A stretch of 64,000 bases of DNA from the NCBI GenBank assembly GCA_014898425.1, contig RCSZ01000011.1, positions 1,858,501 through 1,922,500 on the forward strand, given 5' to 3'. The notes beneath the pieces are model-generated. The model saw only the letters and a list, made by a program, of their open reading frames with translations, ran no database searches and was not told the origin of the DNA. A program made the translations under genes and the position numbers. This document shows positions 10,376 to 22,922 of this stretch, one piece after another; the first letter of the stretch is position 1, and every line of letters starts with the position of its first letter. Origin of the DNA: Botryotinia globosa. Lineage: Eukaryota > Ascomycota > Leotiomycetes > Helotiales > Sclerotiniaceae.

Positions 10376-11464
10376 TTTTGTGGTAGGGAGGGGAGGTGAT
10401 GAAGGGTTCTTGAGAGGTAGAATGGGTAAGACGTGTTTGTCTGTTGACTGCAGTGGTTTGAGTTGAGATGTGACTCGAAGTGTGTGATTCGATCGAAAAG
10501 ACAGGAGGTCGATCGAAGATGTTGTAGTCGAGCAGGTTGACTGGGTTTTGGAGGTGCTTGTGTTGATCTAGCAGTAACCTCGTAGAGAGCAGAGAGAGCA
10601 GAGAAATAGAGTGGTAAAGAAAAGAGCAAACAGACAGGCTAAGCCCTGAACCGAATTGGATGGAGAGAATGTTGGAAGAGACACAAATCGAGTGAATTTG
10701 AGAAGTAGGAAAGCAAAGTTGAGTAATAGTAGGTAAATAGCGCCTATATAACACAGAAAAGAAACCTCAATCAGAACAGATTCCAGACCAAAATATAATA
10801 CAGGTCCTCCTCAGCATTATGTATGAATAGGTAACGAGTACAAACCCACTTCATTCAAAGAAAAATCTGAGCAAGAATGCTTTCTCAGCCCTAGCTTAGA
10901 CCTCGTACAGAAGTGTCTAGTATGAAGGCTGAGAAATTTCGTTTTCTATGAAATGAAACGAAGCTGACGGTGGTACTCATCTAGGTAGGTACCCAAAATG
11001 CCCCTTACTTTTTGAAATTGAGATCTTGCGTGGATATTTAGCTAGATGTGTCTGCCAAAGACCATGATTGGATGTCGATTGAGGCTAGGGGGGAGAGGAG
11101 GAAGGCACGATGCATTTGAGGGTATGAATGAGGCTCGAGCAATTTCGTTTGGTGGCCGAGTTGCGGGGTGGTGCATGATGTGATTAGCTGGATGTATATT
11201 AGTTAGCTAGACTGAGGGTTGAGAGAACTGAATTTGGTATGGTGTGTGGTCGATAAGTTGGTTGGTAGTCAACGTTGGTGTTTGAAGATGTAATATTTGG
11301 TGCGAAGGACTATGGACTATGATCGAATGGAATACTTGATAGTGTATTGTGGTGCTGGTATTGATGTTAAATTGAGATGCTCCTTCGTTGGTATCACTTA
11401 CATAGTAGAGATGCTGGTTTTGTATAAGTATATAACTATATATATAGTTATATTATAAGTTATT

Positions 11465-11572
11465 CTATCTATTTATCTACCTACCTATCTATCTATCTAT
11501 TTATCTATCTATCTACCTACCTACCTATCTATCTATCTACCTACCTATCTATCTACCTACCTATCTATTTAT
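11465..11572. repeat. tetranucleotide microsatellite (TATC/TACC)
   Basis: Interrupted tandem CTAT and CTAC tetranucleotides over about 108 bp. Confidence 0.9.
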
Positions 11573-12330
11573 TACAAAGAATCGAAGACTAATAATAGTC
11601 ATAAATCGCTTAAATATAAATAGATATCATGTTACAACAAAATCCAAATTATAACAGTACTTACTACTCATTTGTTCACGTCTACATCCTGAAAAAAACA
11701 TCAAGACCCTGCTTCTAGAATCGATCGGTAGTAGACCCCTATCTCACACTCCGACCTTAGCATCCCTGAGAAATCCAATCAATCTTCATGTGTCAAAGTA
11801 ACTCCCGGCTTGGCGATAAAGCTTGGTATAGAAGCTTAAGTCGTACTTTACTTTCTAACTATCGTTTGATGCTTCTATCAGAAGATTAATGGTTCGTATG
11901 TATTTCACACTTTTGTCGTTTCTTGGTAATGGTCTCACGATATGTGAACCCGCGCTCGAGAGGTAGGGTTTTCATGCGTGTTTGTTGGTTGAAATGATTG
12001 GAGGTCTAGAGTTGCTCGTATATATCAAATATCAAGGATCAAAATGCCGCATTTGTGTCGACTTGCTTCTTTGGAGTTTAGGAGAAGTCATCTTTTCTAG
12101 GCTCTGGACGTGTTAGCCTTCTCTGTCGTATGAGAGCCATTCAAGTCCTCTCAAATTACCCGAATCCCTTTTCTACCTACCTAGAGAAGTACAAGAACAG
12201 AAATAGGGACGAACAGTCGTGGAACGATGCAGACTTCAACCAGTCTCCGGTATGGTCCATTATACGATGAGACCTTGGTAGAAAACGACATCTGTGTTCA
12301 TGACTTCTTATCGACGGACAAGTTTCGAAC

Positions 12331-12529
12331 TCACTATCTCTCACTATCTCTCACTATCTCTCACTCACCATCTCTCACTCACCATCTCTCACTCACCATC
12401 TCTCACTCACCATCTCTCACTCACCATCTCTCACTCACCATCTCTCACTCACCATCTCTCACTCACCATCTCTCACTCACCATCTCTCACTCACCATCTC
12501 TCACTCACCATCTCTCACTCACCATCTCT
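12331..12529. repeat. 14-bp minisatellite, about 12 copies
   Basis: Three 10-bp units TCACTATCTC (12331-12360) are followed by about twelve exact 14-bp units TCACTCACCATCTC (12361-12528). The 14-bp unit looks like the 10-bp unit with a 4-bp insertion. It creates long repetitive frames that are not evidence of a gene. Confidence 0.95.
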
Positions 12530-13079
12530 AAATGCTTCCAAGTGGCTACCTGGATCACGTGTGAAAGATGCCAAGTCGAAGAGTTAGTGCTCCACATCAG
12601 CGCATTTTCATTGGATAATTCAAAGGTGTATGTGGATCTGGCCAGGCTGTGTTTATTCTGCGCCAGCCAGCGCAACGGTTCAAGGTTCTCATTACTCTCC
12701 ATATTTACGTCGAAATCAATTGGTCTCATCCTTCACCCATTTATCATCCTTGGTGACGAATTCCTCACATGTCGGAAATGCGTTGGATCATGTACAGGCC
12801 GCTGGGGTTTTCAGTGAAGCTGTCCTGTCCATTGGATCGTTTATTAGGATGGCAGTATGTACGTACTGTCTCACCGATTCTTCATTACATGGCGGCTCCC
12901 ATATAACGAGAGCTTCATGGCGGAGTCAAAATTGAGTTTGTCCTAAAAATACTCTATGATATTATCCTTTGGATCTTGTGTCAAAATGACAACTATATAT
13001 GAAGCTTACAGCCATTTTGAGTGCCGTTGTCGTCCGTATTTCTATCCAGTCTTTCAGATTATGCATATCCCTAGAAGTC

Positions 13080-14303
13080 ATGTCTTCCACGACGACCATA
13101 ACCAGCAGTGCCTTCACAATTGCATCTGCAACAGCGTCATGTATTAACGTTGCGCCAGATGAAAATGGCTATGTACCCGAATGGGCTTGCAGTATGTACT
13201 TGCTTTCTCACCGGAAATCGGCAGCTAATCATAGTAGATGCCAACTATAATCTTTATCCATCATTTGCCGCGGCAGTTGTCTTCGCGTTACTCTTCTTCG
13301 TCGTTACAATAGCGCATACCTTTCAAGCTTTTTACCACAAGAAATTAAGACTATGCTGGGTGTTGATTATGGGGTGTATGTGGGAATTTATGAGTTTTGC
13401 GATACGCTCAGCAAGTACAAAAATGCAACAAAATGTTGCTCTGGCCACTTTCTCTCAAATTCTTGTTTTACTTGCTCCTATGTGGGTCAACGCCTTTGTA
13501 TATATGGTTCTAGGACGAATGGTTTACTTCTTCGTTCCAGATCAGAAGATTTGGGACATCAAAGGTATCCAGATAGCCAAGATCTTCGTATGGCTTGACG
13601 TGCTGTCCTTCATAACACAACGTAAGACATTTCAATTCATCAACGGAACTTTATTCTAACTCTTTGCATAGTTGTGGGCGGCATACTAATACCTCCCGGC
13701 GCCGATTCAAATGTCTTAAAGATCGGTATCCATGTCTACATGGGCGGTATTGGATTCCAAGAATTTTGCATCCTGCTTTTCACAGCCATTGCCATCAAAT
13801 TTATGTTCATCATGCAGCAACGAGAAACATCTATGGGAGTTAGTGCCAATCAAATACTAGATCAAAGACATCGCGGTTGGAGACCTCTTTTATATCTCAT
13901 ATTTACGTCCCTCGCCCTAATCACTACACGAAATATCTACCGCTTGGTAGAATTTTCGGCTGGTCTTGATCCAAGCAAGAATCCGATACCATATCATGAA
14001 TGGTCCTTCATGGTTCTTGATGCTTTGCCTATATTAATTGCAATTGCATTGATGAATGTCATTCATCCTGGTAAAATATTAGTCGGTGAAGGAAGTGAGT
14101 TTCCACGATTGTCGAGGAGAGAGAGAAAGGAAATGAAGAGATTGCAGAAGTTAGAAAGGGAAGCTGCAAAAAACGAAAAGAAAGCAATTAAGATGGGAAA
14201 GAAAGATGCTGTTATCTATATCAGTTTAGATGACCCGACAAGTACCCCTCCTGGTTATTCAGAAAATACCAGCTATCCGGGTTACAATCACGGGTATAAA
14301 TAG
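13080..14303 (+). CDS. RTA1-like lipid-translocating membrane protein, 375 aa, 3 exons
   Basis: Exons are 13080-13191, 13238-13621 and 13672-14303. The product has an extracellular N-terminus with a short Cys-containing segment, seven hydrophobic segments, and a Lys/Glu-rich cytosolic tail. Conserved RTA1 landmarks include LYPSFAAAVVFALLF in the first span, the ARxS-type motif as IRSAST, VGGILIPPG, IYRLVEFSAG and YHEWSFMVLDALP. RTA1 proteins (yeast Rta1/Rsb1 relatives) sit in the plasma membrane and are linked to sphingoid-base export and resistance to azole-like or 7-aminocholesterol stress. The first intron has a tandem acceptor TAG-TAG, so residue 38 may be N or ID. An in-frame ATG at 12999 would add 27 residues resembling a signal peptide; I prefer 13080. 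Confidence 0.92.
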
Positions 14304-15201
14304 TGAGTATTTCGGAAGTTAGGGTCCCGTATATATGAGAAGATTATTTGTCGCACGTTGGTTTAGTCCCTTCCTACCGTGAAAAGCTGAAAGTGTCGGT
14401 GGTCTTGTGTTTGGGGGATAACTCGTGTGTATTCATCGGCAAAGTTCCGATGATTCCACGGCATGAATCGTGAATCTATCTTTTGAGGCTTCAACAACTG
14501 TCAAAATGTCATTTAATTCTGCAAAAAAACAAATTACATTCGATTGCTTGATCTGATTTTCTCTAATCAACTTTTCATTTTTTGGCGATCAGTGGCTTGC
14601 ATGTTATTCTATTTAAGAGTTTCTTCATCCCTTACTTCACACGCAATTTTCGGGGACTTGGTAACACAATGGCTTTGTCGAACGCAAGTATCCGAATTTA
14701 ATGTTCCACAACCTAATTTCGCACTTTCTTTTGCTAGATTTGGTCAGTATCTTGTAGAGACAAACAACACAGATTCACGTTGCTCCCTGTTTTTCATTGA
14801 CTTTCTAGACCTATAGAACTTTCTTCAGTGCTACTTCTATTCCTTGTTTCCACACGAGTATCTTGCTTGCTCGGTTCAACATGCCTCATTTTGCATGCCG
14901 TGGGATTTTTCTATCACTTGTTCAACATCAAGCCATGGCACTCGTAATGCAAGCCAGGACTTGGTTCCAGCGCATCGGATTCGCTGATTTGAGCCATCAT
15001 GTCTTTCCTCGAACGAATTTAAGACCAGGCGTTCCACGATAAATCGATCCGGAAGATAACAAAATATGGTAATCGGATAACAACTAGACATACCCAGACA
15101 TGAATATTAATATGACATAGGAAAACATCTCCAATGTACATCCTCTTTTACGAAATTGCCTCTCACTCGCCATTGTTATGTATTGAGATTGAGATTTGAA
15201 G
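14304..15201. other. intergenic, no gene seen
   Basis: About 900 bp between two plus-strand membrane protein genes. It should hold the RTA1-like gene's 3' UTR and the next promoter. No conserved coding segment is visible. Confidence 0.5.
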
Positions 15202-17321
15202 ATGAACATGAAGATGAAGATGGGAGTTCTCATGGAACGAATGGCGGAGGCATCGGCACATGAGCCTAGAGCTGGAACTGTCTTCTCAATTGTTTTATCT
15301 ATGATATCAATGGCTGTTTTGGCAATCTGTATGAGTAAGTCTAACCACCCGATGGAAATAACTGCGCGATTCGCAAGATACTAAGGCTCTCATGCAGCTC
15401 GTCGCGTTCAAAATGTACAGGATTGGTCTCGATACCCTCTCGTTTGTTGGTGTAAGTTTGAGGGTTTACTCGCCGGTCTTTTGCTGGCAGGAATTTGAGA
15501 CTGATAGACGAATTGAACAGTGGTTCTTTTGATATATTTTGATTCCCTAGTATTTGTTCTTGGGTCTGCAGTTATTTCGGCGGGGTTTGGTGTCAATCAT
15601 TCGCAGTATATGTGCTCCAATGCTATTATATTATGCTTGTCTTGTTATATGACGACCAAAGTGAGTATCGAAATCAAGGAATCAGACTCGTTGTTTTCTG
15701 TTTCGAATTGGGCCCTCAATTCCCCGTGATATATCTAGCCAGCTGTACTTACACAATATTCTAGGTAGTACGTTTTCTTCACTGCCAGCGACCGCAACAT
15801 TCACTAAAGCCAGCAGCTTATCTACTATTTCCTCGTTGAAAGGGTCGTAAGTTTGCTTTTCCCACTTTACTCTTACATCGACTAAGATAATAGTTCATCA
15901 TTCGTCGATCGTCAAAACCACGCATCAAAGATCTACTTTACCTCTTCAACTCGATTGGAATGCTAAGTTGGTCACCTGACTTGTATGCGATGGTTTAAGC
16001 ATTAATTCTATTAGTTCCTTACTGCGTAGTCATCGCGTTGAATTTTCTCTTGTGAGTGTAGCTTTGAGTCTCGTTGGAAAGGAGCTCTTGTTGATTCAAG
16101 TTTCAAAGCCGATTCGCCAATTATGAGAACGGTGAATGCCGGATTGGGATGAAACAAGTCGCGATGATACCTCTTATTGTAGGTATTCTATGCTTATTAT
16201 TCTAATTCCTCGAGTTAGATTCGGGGCCGATCACGTTTATTAACATTCGGCAGGCTTTCGATATATTGGTCAACGTAAGCTCACAGTGTTCGTGAAGTCA
16301 AATATCCGCTTAACATACATAGGTATACCTAACGTTCTTGTTTCTCGTTCCACTACAAGGTAATTCTGCATCGATAACTCTTCTCACTCTTTAACTAATT
16401 CATTCATATAGGCTTGTACTCCTACAAGAATAACCCAAACTCACAAACACGTACCGTCGCACTCCGCACTTTTATTGGAAGTTGTTGTGCGCTTACTTCT
16501 AGTGTCGTGTGGGTTACTTTTCCTGATCGTGTAGGATGATAGCTGATATTTTCTCAAGTAATTTGACGTTATTATTGGTACTGAAAGGCGAGCCAGGTTG
16601 GGTATGTCTTATGTGTTGTAATCTCGACAGTAAGCCTCTATCTCATCTTCTCTTTTCTAGAGAATCCACAAAAGACTCATAGATACATCTAGTACTCTTC
16701 AGCGTTCTAGTCCTCCACTGGATAACTTCCAAAGACAATGCTTCTACCTTCCTCCCGCGTCGTTCTCACTCACATGCTCATTCACGTACCTGTTCCTACC
16801 CTACGATCCGCACCAGCGCTCTCCCATCTCCCATTTCTCCCCACCCACTTATTTCCAGTCCTCGTTCTATTCCCGAGAACATGGGATTTTCGCATCGAGA
16901 TCATTTGTTTACTACTACGAACGGTATGAATGGTACGAAACCAGATGGTTATAGTTATGCCAGGGATGCTATTGATTTACCAACAGTTACGACGACCGTG
17001 ACTGCTGGAGTGGGGGTGGGAGAAATAATATTGAATGAAGAAGAGGAAAGGAATAGAGAGCTCGAGAATGGAAAGGGAAATGGGGAGACGGGGATCAGGA
17101 AACCGAAAATGGCGATTACGGTTGAGAGGGATCATGTGAGGGAGGTGGTGGAGACGGGGATTAGAATTGTGAATGATCGTGATCATGAGAGGTTGCTTTT
17201 GACGCTACCCAGGAGTATCAGTGGAGGTGGGGGGAGTATTGGGATTGAGATTGGAGATGGGGATAAAGAGAGGGGGGGTGGAAGGAGAGGGGAGGATGGT
17301 GATATAGATATCTCTTTTTGA
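15202..17321 (+). CDS. fungal multi-pass membrane protein, 464 aa, 12 exons
   Basis: Exons read as 15202-15334, 15398-15451, 15521-15660, 15814-15846, 15894-15966, 16015-16051, 16109-16178, 16254-16274, 16323-16359, 16412-16508, 16559-16629 and 16693-17321. The joined frame gives a coherent seven-span protein with motifs seen in a widespread Pezizomycotina membrane family: CSNAIILCLSCYMTTK, LIYYFLVERV, FIIRRSSKPRIKD, VNVYLTFLFLVPL, LRTFIGSCCALTSSVVN, VLKGEPGW and VCLMCCNLDILFSVLVLHW. The last ~180 residues are a hydrophilic Glu/Gly/Arg-rich tail. The fold recalls seven-helix receptors, but no ligand or G-protein role can be claimed. Exon 8 is only 21 nt (AFDILVN). The start could be 15202 or the in-frame ATG at 15241. 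The acceptor of exon 4 could be three bases later. Confidence 0.82.
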
Positions 17322-20300
17322 GGTGAGAGGTGTAGTGTTAATGAACATGTATATTATCGGATACTTTTGAATCTCTACAGCGATGAAACTCCACCAGACG
17401 ATGAGACCTTGGCAGCTCTTTGTCCAAGGAATTGTCCTGCGCGCTTTTCTCAAACACCCGAGTTTATTGAAGGAGAAGAATCAGCATCATGCTCGAAGCT
17501 GCAAATTGGGTGTCATAGCATATCAACTTCTATATCGAAAAGGAGTACCTGAAAGCCTCAAATGAGAATACGTGGTTTACTTGCTAGTCGCGAGTGAATC
17601 ATCATGTATAATGACCCCTCACTCCACGTTCAAAGATTCCAAGAATTCTATCACAAAATGCCTCTGATTTTCTGATAATCTAATATCAATGCAAGCAAGC
17701 AACGGAAAAAATAAGAATAGCAAGACGGGTGTGGTACTAGCCAGTGTCATTCAAACCCAGAGCTCTGTGTGTCTTTTTTGTGTTTTGTTCTCTGAAAATA
17801 TTAATACTTGATGTTTTGTCGTTGTGATTAGATGATATCAGATACGATTTGTCGATTGCTTTTTTGTCGTCTTTAAACATTCTTGCTGTTTTCATTCGCA
17901 ATTTTGCTAGCGTCAAACTGGATATGGTTAGTTTGATTCAGATGGTATCCCTCCCACATATGATAGAAATCCCTCCGCTCACTCGGGGTTCAGGGTAAAT
18001 TTCATTGGGCCTTTTGAACGATGGAGTTTTCCGGTTCTGGTCGATGGACGACGCACATTTATCAGAAGCCTTTTTTCCTTTGGATTCGCAACTTACTGAG
18101 TCGTTCGTTGCACCTAGTGTGCTGTAGATTTATATAGCTTTTGAATATGGACTGCGACTGGAAATTGTCTTTTATTCATTACTGGGTGAAACTTCTCTGT
18201 TTCTCGCATGATTAGGTAGGTATGCGAGGTACCTATTGATTTATCTTTACGGGTATTCACTCATTAAAGAGGGTAACGATTGTGGCTTGAGCTGAATCCC
18301 ATGTCTTCAAATATGGTAATCTGGGAATGAATCTCGCAGCTATAAAGAAGCACAGATGGGAGGAAGATAACGTACTACCAAGTATCCAATACACCGGGAC
18401 GAATCGCAGGATTTCTGTCCAGATAGGTGAGACCTGAGATATGAGATAAAAGTGGAATATGGATATCTGGTATCCAGAAAGCTTTGAGGTTGTAGATTGA
18501 TGGTAGATTCTCGATAGATCCGCTTCTTTTGCGACATTTCTCTTATTATCTCTATCTTCTATTCAATTTTTATATCAAATGCTAAGACTTTCAACAGCAA
18601 TGCCTCACTGTCGTTTCTTCTCAATGCTGTCAACCCAGTCATGCCAATCATCTGATCAGATCCTTATCTCCATTCATTCCTCTCCGATTCTTCAATGTAA
18701 GTGCCAATCTTGTGATCTCCACAGCAAAAGCGATGATAACGCCACCGGCTATAATCCTATAAGTGGGCTCTTTCTAACGTCGGTTGAACCCCAGCTTCAG
18801 AACAGTCTTTACTGCAATACTGAGAAGTTTACATCGAGATTTCTCTTCAGATATATACATGTATTTCCAGTGATCCATCACCAAGGGGCAAATAACACTT
18901 AGTACATGTGATTCACCAACTATCCCTCCAAGACCCGCGAGTGAAAGCCACACCCCGCATTTTGGTTTTCGGTTACAAGATTACCTAGGGAGGTCTCTAC
19001 AAAAAGTGGTTCATCAACCCTGGGAGAGATTAGGCTCCACTGAGAGAGAAATCTTCTTTAATTGAAGATTGGTCTCGCACTCTATACTTTCTCAGACTTT
19101 TGGGAACAATGCTCAGTAACTGTAGGGTTCTGAACTCAATCTCAACTTATTTTTCTGGTCCAAAGTAGAGAAAACTGTCACCAGAGACAACAAATATCAA
19201 GTTTCTCACAGTGATAGCGAAAAGATATTTGGCAAGATGAGATATAATGAAAGTATATCAGTTAAACCAAGATTCGCCATGTGGGTTACTACCCACCTAC
19301 TCTTAACAAGTGAGCGGGCTTTTAATTATGATATCCCAAACAAGAAGACCTGCCATATCGTGGAAGTTTGACACGCTTGGTTGTATTGATTACTCTATTA
19401 CTCCAGGAGTGCAGCCGCTGCTTAAATAACACTCAAGTCCAAAGTCAACACGTCTATCGGCCACTGATCCTGCCACCGAGATGCCCGACCGATGATGCCA
19501 TTTCTCAACACTGGAATAATGCAAAGTTAATATAGAGACGTGATTCACCGTCTTCCGTTGGTATTATGTATATATTGAAGCTTTACTCCGCATTTTCACC
19601 TTAACATCGCGGAGTGATGGTTGTACAAGCCAAGCAGATGACTGATGCATCCCCTGAGACTGTGAGCAGGCCACATTCCATAGCTTCCAAGGTTACAAAA
19701 GATACCTGAAAGTCAACGTATCCGGATCCATAATAGTTGAGGCTAAATTTATGATTGTTGGTAATGGTCTCGAGCTCTGGTATCTCACAGATCTGTAGAA
19801 GGTGCGGGCTGTGGGACAAGCGATGTAAATATTGCCAGAAATTTTGACTAGATACCTAACTAACGGTAATCAGTTCAAATAGTGACGAGAATTATAGATT
19901 CTCGAATGACAACAAATTTTTTAGTCTTATTAAATAAACTCATTTCAAAGGTGTATTCCCATGCAATACCAATTTTGAAGTTCGAAATTTCTATGGTTCT
20001 TGCAAGGTCATAGTCCGCAATCTTCCAAGAACCTCACTGTGCGTTACGATTTTAGTTCAATCTCTACTGCTCAATCCAAAAGTCCAAAAGTGATCTCTTA
20101 AATAGAACGCGAACGCAACTCAAACGAGACTAATTCTGATAACTCACTATTACCCAGCACTTCCTCCCTTTCCCTCTTTATTGGATGTGTTTCCTCCTTA
20201 TCCCGTATTAGAGCTTAATTCACCACGCCATCCTCTCTCTAACTCTCTCACCTCTCCACTATATAAGTTTTCCCACCATGACCAAAATAGAGCAGTCAGA

Positions 20301-22922
20301 TCATCGATAGGATGTTGAACTCGCTGCACCACTGGCACCGCATTGTGTTGAGGAAATCATGAAAATCTTGATGAACTCTGAAGTACAATTTTGTCCTTTC
20401 TTCCATGAACCCCCAATCTTACTGTTATTATATAGATTACGGTGGACTTTCATTATCTTGCCTACTGAGTACTTCTGATTACCCTCAAGCCCAATCTCTG
20501 GTCATCCAAATGCAGCAGATCCCGGAACCATTAAAGGATCCTCAATCTCGACAATGATTTAGAACCGCACACACGAACAGATCTCCTGTGTTCTTCCCCC
20601 TGGTTGCTTTCAGGTCTGGTTATTCTAACATTAGAATCTAACAGTTCTTATATAGACAATGAATGATATACTGTGAAGGCCTAAAGAATACCGACAATAT
20701 CACCAGCCAGCGAACAATAAATGAATGATTTACATACTCAGAATCCTACTCTTGATTCAACAATCCCGCAGTTTTAATTTACTTCGCCCACAATTCACCA
20801 CTGATATACCGCTATTCCTATCTCAAATCTCACTCAGCCCATAAAAAGGCCCCGATGCTGACGAACAAGAACTCCAAATTCTCTGCACCTCAAGTGTAGA
20901 TATAGCATCCATAAGCATGTAGAAGTATCTTCTTCTTTTCAGAATGTGGCAAAGATCAGATAGGTAGAGAGAATAGACTTAGACACAGCAAGAAGGCGTG
21001 AAGAAAAAAGGTCGGATTTGAGGGAGAAACGGTAGGAATTAATTTCAAACGACAAACTGGAGGAAATGATGAAAACAAGATTGGAGAAACAGCAATAATA
21101 CACCAAGCTCAAGTACGAATAATCATAACTTCCAACTCTCGAATCGCTGTTCGCATTCCCACTGCACACTTCACACTTGAACGTAACAGTTTACTTCCTC
21201 TCCATACTAAAGGTTATGGAAAACCGAAACGCATTAAGTTGTATTGTGAGTGATATCGCCCATTTCAATTGACTAAAATAGAAGATGTTAGTTCCTTTTA
21301 TAGGAAGGGGAGATGCAAATGTTAGTAGTAGGTCTGAATGACTCGCAGTATTCAAGAAGATTAGGTGTGATACATCAAATACTCAAACAACATTTTGTTC
21401 ACCTACATACCCCGCTTATTCAACTTGACGAATGCAACATCGTTGCTATATAAACTCTATTGTTTTCCAAAGAAGAAGCGCCAAGGGCGACTAAAATAAT
21501 CATGGAAACGTGCACAAGCTTGTGGAGATCAATGAACCACTTCTCTGGGAATTTTAGCTTGATTGAGATGAGAATAGATTTAAAATAGAAGATATTTACA
21601 ATGGATATCAGGCAACATGGCAACATTCTCTGGAGGATATGACCATGATTGAATACCGACGCCATGTAATGGATGACAGTAAGAAGAAAGATACGCTAAG
21701 GTTAATATACTATTCCCAATCATATATCTCAATCTGCACTGCTACCCCTGAGAACATCTCACATTCTAATCAAAACACCAGAACGTTAAAGAGCACAGCT
21801 CCAGCAATCTTGTTTGTCTCGCTCTCAATTCTCTATCCATTATCTGCAGAAGACTCCATGTACCACCATCCCTTTATATATCATTGTAACAATAATAGCG
21901 ATTCCTAGCCCACATCTTCCTCGCCAAATAACCAATCAATTCACTCTAAGCTCTAATTTCCCTCAATATCATTACTCACATCCCATCCCAGCCCATCTCA
22001 TCTCCTCAGAACTTTCATAGACCACTACTATATAACCTCCATCTCTTACCCTCTATCCCAGATCCTCAAGTCCCGACACAAGACTCTCATCTAACACCTA
22101 GGAATACATACAGCTGATGTATTTTTCCAACTCTTTGGCACGTCTACTACCCCCTGTAAAATAAAATAAAAGATACATGCTACGACTATATAACTTCTCT
22201 AATTTGAAATCAGGAAGAGAAAACAGGATAAGTAAACATCAGTTTTGGTTTAATATATCGGTGGAGGAAATTGACAATAATTAAAATGAATGACGGTGAG
22301 TATTTTGTGGCGATGAATTGTAACGAGACGGCAAAGCTAGCTCTCAATATCTGGACCAGAAGCCGGATCATAGAGAGTAATATTTTGATTGACTATATTC
22401 CCTTTCTGTAAGGGTTCTTCCTTAATTATAATTCTTGATTATCGATGGAATTTGATTCAACAGAACTTGCCACTTCACGTTGGCGAAGAGAATAGTATTT
22501 GAATTTATGATGTGAATATGTCATCCCCGAAACAGCAGCAGCGAAGAAATTTCCATACATAGCTCTATTAAACGAACGCATAGGGAGGCTGGGAAAATTG
22601 TTTTTGAAAATCTGCATCCGTGACTACCTGGGATTTATTCTCCGAGCAAAAGTTCAATAAAGCTAAATTAAATCCCTTCTTTCCCCTCTGATAATTGGCC
22701 AGAATTCAATCATGTCATTTTCAGAACAAGGTGCTGCGTTATATATATATTTGTAATAACACACCTAAAATGAAAGGGTATTCTAAATTTCCAATGATCC
22801 CAGTACTCTAGTACTCAATACAATATCTATTCCCGATTCTTCGCACCAGAACTCTCAAGTATATACAATCCAATTCATAACCATCTCTTGATCCACAACC
22901 ACCCCCTCTCAAATCTCCCCCT
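17322..22922. other. 5.6-kb intergenic region, no gene seen
   Basis: No recognisable gene, RNA or repeat family. Scattered frames under 110 aa have no domains. A 72-codon minus-strand frame at 19601-19819 has a protein-like composition but no start context or partner exon I can support. Base composition is about average for intergenic DNA here, unlike the AT-rich blocks. Confidence 0.5.

Larger units (their letters stand above)
10376..13079. other. intergenic with microsatellite and minisatellite
   Basis: About 2.7 kb without a supported gene. Long frames here come from antisense sequence or from the 14-bp repeat near 12.4 kb. The right end holds the leader of the RTA1-like gene. Confidence 0.5.

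Noticed and set aside
9981..10754. 257-aa minus-strand frame overlapping the TLC-like gene
   Set aside because: Pro/His/Leu-rich frame-shifted reading of the TLC-like exon; composition and lack of membrane pattern mark it as a shadow.
12227..12817. 196-aa open frame on the plus strand
   Set aside because: Its central half is translated 14-bp minisatellite; the flanks have no domain and no splice or promoter support.
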